In this document: positions 13,568 through 15,061 of the stretch, in pieces
Layout of the letters: every line of letters starts with the position of its first letter
Numbering within the stretch: the stretch's first letter is position 1
NCBI GenBank assembly: GCA_963849485.1
Contig: CAWKIF010000001.1
Location: forward strand, 1 to 15,061
Source: CAVTWJ01 sp963849485
GTDB lineage: Bacteria; Oederibacteriota; Muellerivitia; Muellerivitales; Muellerivitaceae
Length of the DNA: 15,061 bases
Reading direction: 5' to 3'
Notes under the pieces: generated by a model
Told to the model about the DNA's origin: nothing
The model's database searches: none
Seen by the model: the letters and a program-made list of their open reading frames with translations, nothing else
Translations under genes and position numbers: made by a program

Positions 13568-14038
13568 ATGATCCTAGCCCTGCCTAGCGCGCCGATCCTG
13601 ATGGCCGAGGACGACCAGGACGACCGTTTCCTCACGAAGAAGGCGATCGAAAGAAACAAGATTTCCAACCCCTTCGTTACGGTCGCGGATGGGGGGGAAC
13701 TGATCGATTATCTTTACCGCCGCGGGAAATACTCGGAACTGGATATGGATCCCTTCCCTTGTTTTATCCTCCTGGACCTGAAAATGCCCCGTCTCGACGG
13801 CCGGGAGGCCCTGCGGATCATCAAAAAGGATGAAAAATTAAAGCGGATCCCGGTCGTCATCATGAGCGGGACGAAAAGCCCGGAGGATATTCACGCCTGT
13901 TACGACGAGGGGGCCAATTCCTACATCGTCAAGCCTTCCTCATACGAGGGACTGGTCCAGACGGTCGAGACACTGAAAAAATATTGGCTGGAAATCGTGG
14001 AGTTGCCTTCCGGAAGGGATTTCACCGGCCATGGCTGA
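13568..14038 (+). CDS. Rcp-like single-domain response regulator, tandem paralog
   Basis: A 156-residue receiver closely resembling its upstream neighbour: ILMAEDDQDDRFLTKKAIER (acidic 15-16), FPCFILLDLKMPRLDGREAL (Asp 70), VVIMSGTKSPEDI (Ser 100) and GANSYIVKPSSYEGLV (Lys 122). It has the same LKKYWLEIVELP ending plus a short tail, SGRDFTGHG. Near-identical landmarks and spacing point to tandem duplication. The start has AGGAGG (13556-13561) 6 nt upstream. The last 8 nt overlap the next gene, in another frame. Confidence 0.9.
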   Translation: MILALPSAPILMAEDDQDDRFLTKKAIERNKISNPFVTVADGGELIDYLYRRGKYSELDMDPFPCFILLDLKMPRLDGREALRIIKKDEKLKRIPVVIMSGTKSPEDIHACYDEGANSYIVKPSSYEGLVQTVETLKKYWLEIVELPSGRDFTGHG

Positions 14039-15061
14039 GGAAGCGATCAAAATCCTCGTCGTCGAGGACAACCCCGAGGATTTCCTCATCCTCAAGACCC
14101 TTTTGGGGAAAGCGGGGGCGAACCATTACGAGCTGGAACAGACCCGTTCACTGTCACTGGGCCTGAAGAAGCTTTCCCTGCAAAACCATGACGCTTACCT
14201 GGTGGATTACCGCCTGGGCCCAGACTCAGGGTTCGATTTTCTTAAAAAAGCCATGGCGATGGAGGACCCTCCCCCCGTGATCCTCCTCACCGGCCAGGGG
14301 GACCCGGAGGTGGACCAGGAGGCCCTGCGCCTGGGAGCCGCCGATTACCTGGCCAAGCGGGAATTGAACCCCGAACTTTTGGACCGGTCGATCCGATACG
14401 CCCTGGCCCAAAGGGAGACCCGCTCCCAACTGCGCCAAAGAACCGCCCTTCTGGGTTCCATCTTGGAAAATATGGGAGAGGGCGTCGTGATGGCTGACGC
14501 GAAAGGAAACCTGATCTTCGCCAACCCGGCGGGGGAGAGGCTTCTGGGCCTGAACGGGGATTCCCACGGAGCGGATTGGATGAAGGCGGTCGGTTTTTTC
14601 CACATCGACGGGGCTACTCCCCTCCCTCCGGAGGAAACACCCTTGGGACGGGCCCTCCAAGGCGAAACGGTCGATAACATGGAATTGGTGGTCTCCAACG
14701 GAAGGACGGGAGGGAACGTTTTATTAAGCGTTTCGGCCCGGTCCCTGGGGGAGGGCCCGGATGGAAAGGCGGGCGGGGGCGTGATGGTCTTCCGGGACAT
14801 CACGGCCTTGAAAAGCGCCGAGGAAAAGATACTTCACCATACCCTTTACCACTCCCTGACCCGCCTGCCCAACCGTACGCTTTTTTTGGAACGCCTGGGA
14901 CAGGCCTTGAAGCGTCAGCAGAGGGACTCCCGGGATTTCGTCGCGGTCCTCTACCTGCATATCGACGGGGTCCGGAAGATCAACCAAACCCTCGGCCTGG
15001 AGGCGGAGGAATCGGTCCTTCGGGAAGCGGCCCGGAGGCTCGAGCTGATCCTGGCCCGTGT
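14031..15061 (+). CDS. REC-PAS-GGDEF protein (partial, C-terminus beyond right edge)
   Basis: The frame is open from ATG at 14031 to the window end, 343 residues. Residues 5-125 form a receiver: ILVVEDNPEDFLIL (acidic 12-13), AYLVDYRLGPDSG (Asp 59), VILLTGQGDPEV (Thr 87) and ADYLAKREL (Lys 109). Residues 138-262 form a PAS domain (GSILENMGEGVVMADAKGNL; GGVMVFRDITALKSAEE). From 268 a GGDEF-type domain begins (YHSLTRLPNRTLFLERL), but the usual F-L-D-L-D metal site reads YLHIDGVRKIN, with His 310 in place of the first Asp, and the ND...GH...GD region is NQTLGLEAEES. It may therefore be an inactive cyclase; the GGDEF loop itself and any EAL domain are outside the window. The start overlaps the upstream stop by 8 nt. 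Confidence 0.82.
   Translation, partial: MAEEAIKILVVEDNPEDFLILKTLLGKAGANHYELEQTRSLSLGLKKLSLQNHDAYLVDYRLGPDSGFDFLKKAMAMEDPPPVILLTGQGDPEVDQEALRLGAADYLAKRELNPELLDRSIRYALAQRETRSQLRQRTALLGSILENMGEGVVMADAKGNLIFANPAGERLLGLNGDSHGADWMKAVGFFHIDGATPLPPEETPLGRALQGETVDNMELVVSNGRTGGNVLLSVSARSLGEGPDGKAGGGVMVFRDITALKSAEEKILHHTLYHSLTRLPNRTLFLERLGQALKRQQRDSRDFVAVLYLHIDGVRKINQTLGLEAEESVLREAARRLELILAR

Overview
The window reads as chromosomal DNA of a Gram-negative-type bacterium, GC roughly in the mid-50s, with ordinary Shine-Dalgarno starts, Sec-type export, a near-consensus sigma-54 promoter and a large two-component repertoire. Nothing seen fixes the phylum. The mix of long PAS kinases, Rcp-like receivers and many dispersed repeats would fit an under-sampled environmental lineage, but that is inference.

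Left half (1-7080), redox and housekeeping genes. In order: a MarC-type membrane protein on the minus strand, cut by the left edge; a Bcp/PrxQ peroxiredoxin; a tandem-domain SagB/nitroreductase-like flavoprotein; a DoxX-like membrane protein (minus); a 56-residue orphan ORF (minus); a long nitronate monooxygenase with a strong terminator; and a DJ-1/PfpI protein (minus). The gaps hold repeats rather than genes. The most striking is a family of about 220-bp elements with TTTCACCGCCAA terminal inverted repeats, present three times (1136-1353, 3036-3336 inverted, 6171-6536). Two copies carry different small nested insertions: an 80-bp double hairpin, and a 139-bp three-hairpin MITE flanked by TTAA. 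Subtracting these returns all three copies to 218-223 bp. A separate palindrome rich in CCCTCTCCCC lies at 3764-3860.

Right half (7227-15061), a signalling island on the plus strand. A sigma-54 promoter precedes a secreted protein of unknown function. Next come an Hpt-REC protein followed by a terminator, and a 410-bp gap with several palindromes. The main run then holds a single-domain receiver, an Rcp-like receiver, a membrane histidine kinase with a CHASE3-like sensor and three PAS domains (interrupted by an apparent +1 frameshift), two more Rcp-like receivers and a REC-PAS-GGDEF protein cut by the right edge. Short gaps and overlaps (1-10 nt, ATGA, 8 nt) suggest co-transcription and translational coupling.

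How the genes may work together: the kinase HisKA/HATPase core is of the type that pairs with Rcp-family receivers, so it probably phosphorylates one or more of the single-domain receivers. The Hpt-REC protein could relay phosphate among them. No DNA-binding output domain is visible. The only output-like domain, GGDEF, has already lost a metal-binding Asp in the part that can be read, so output may be protein-protein. The oxidative-stress genes on the left are neighbours only; the sequence does not show that the two halves are functionally linked.
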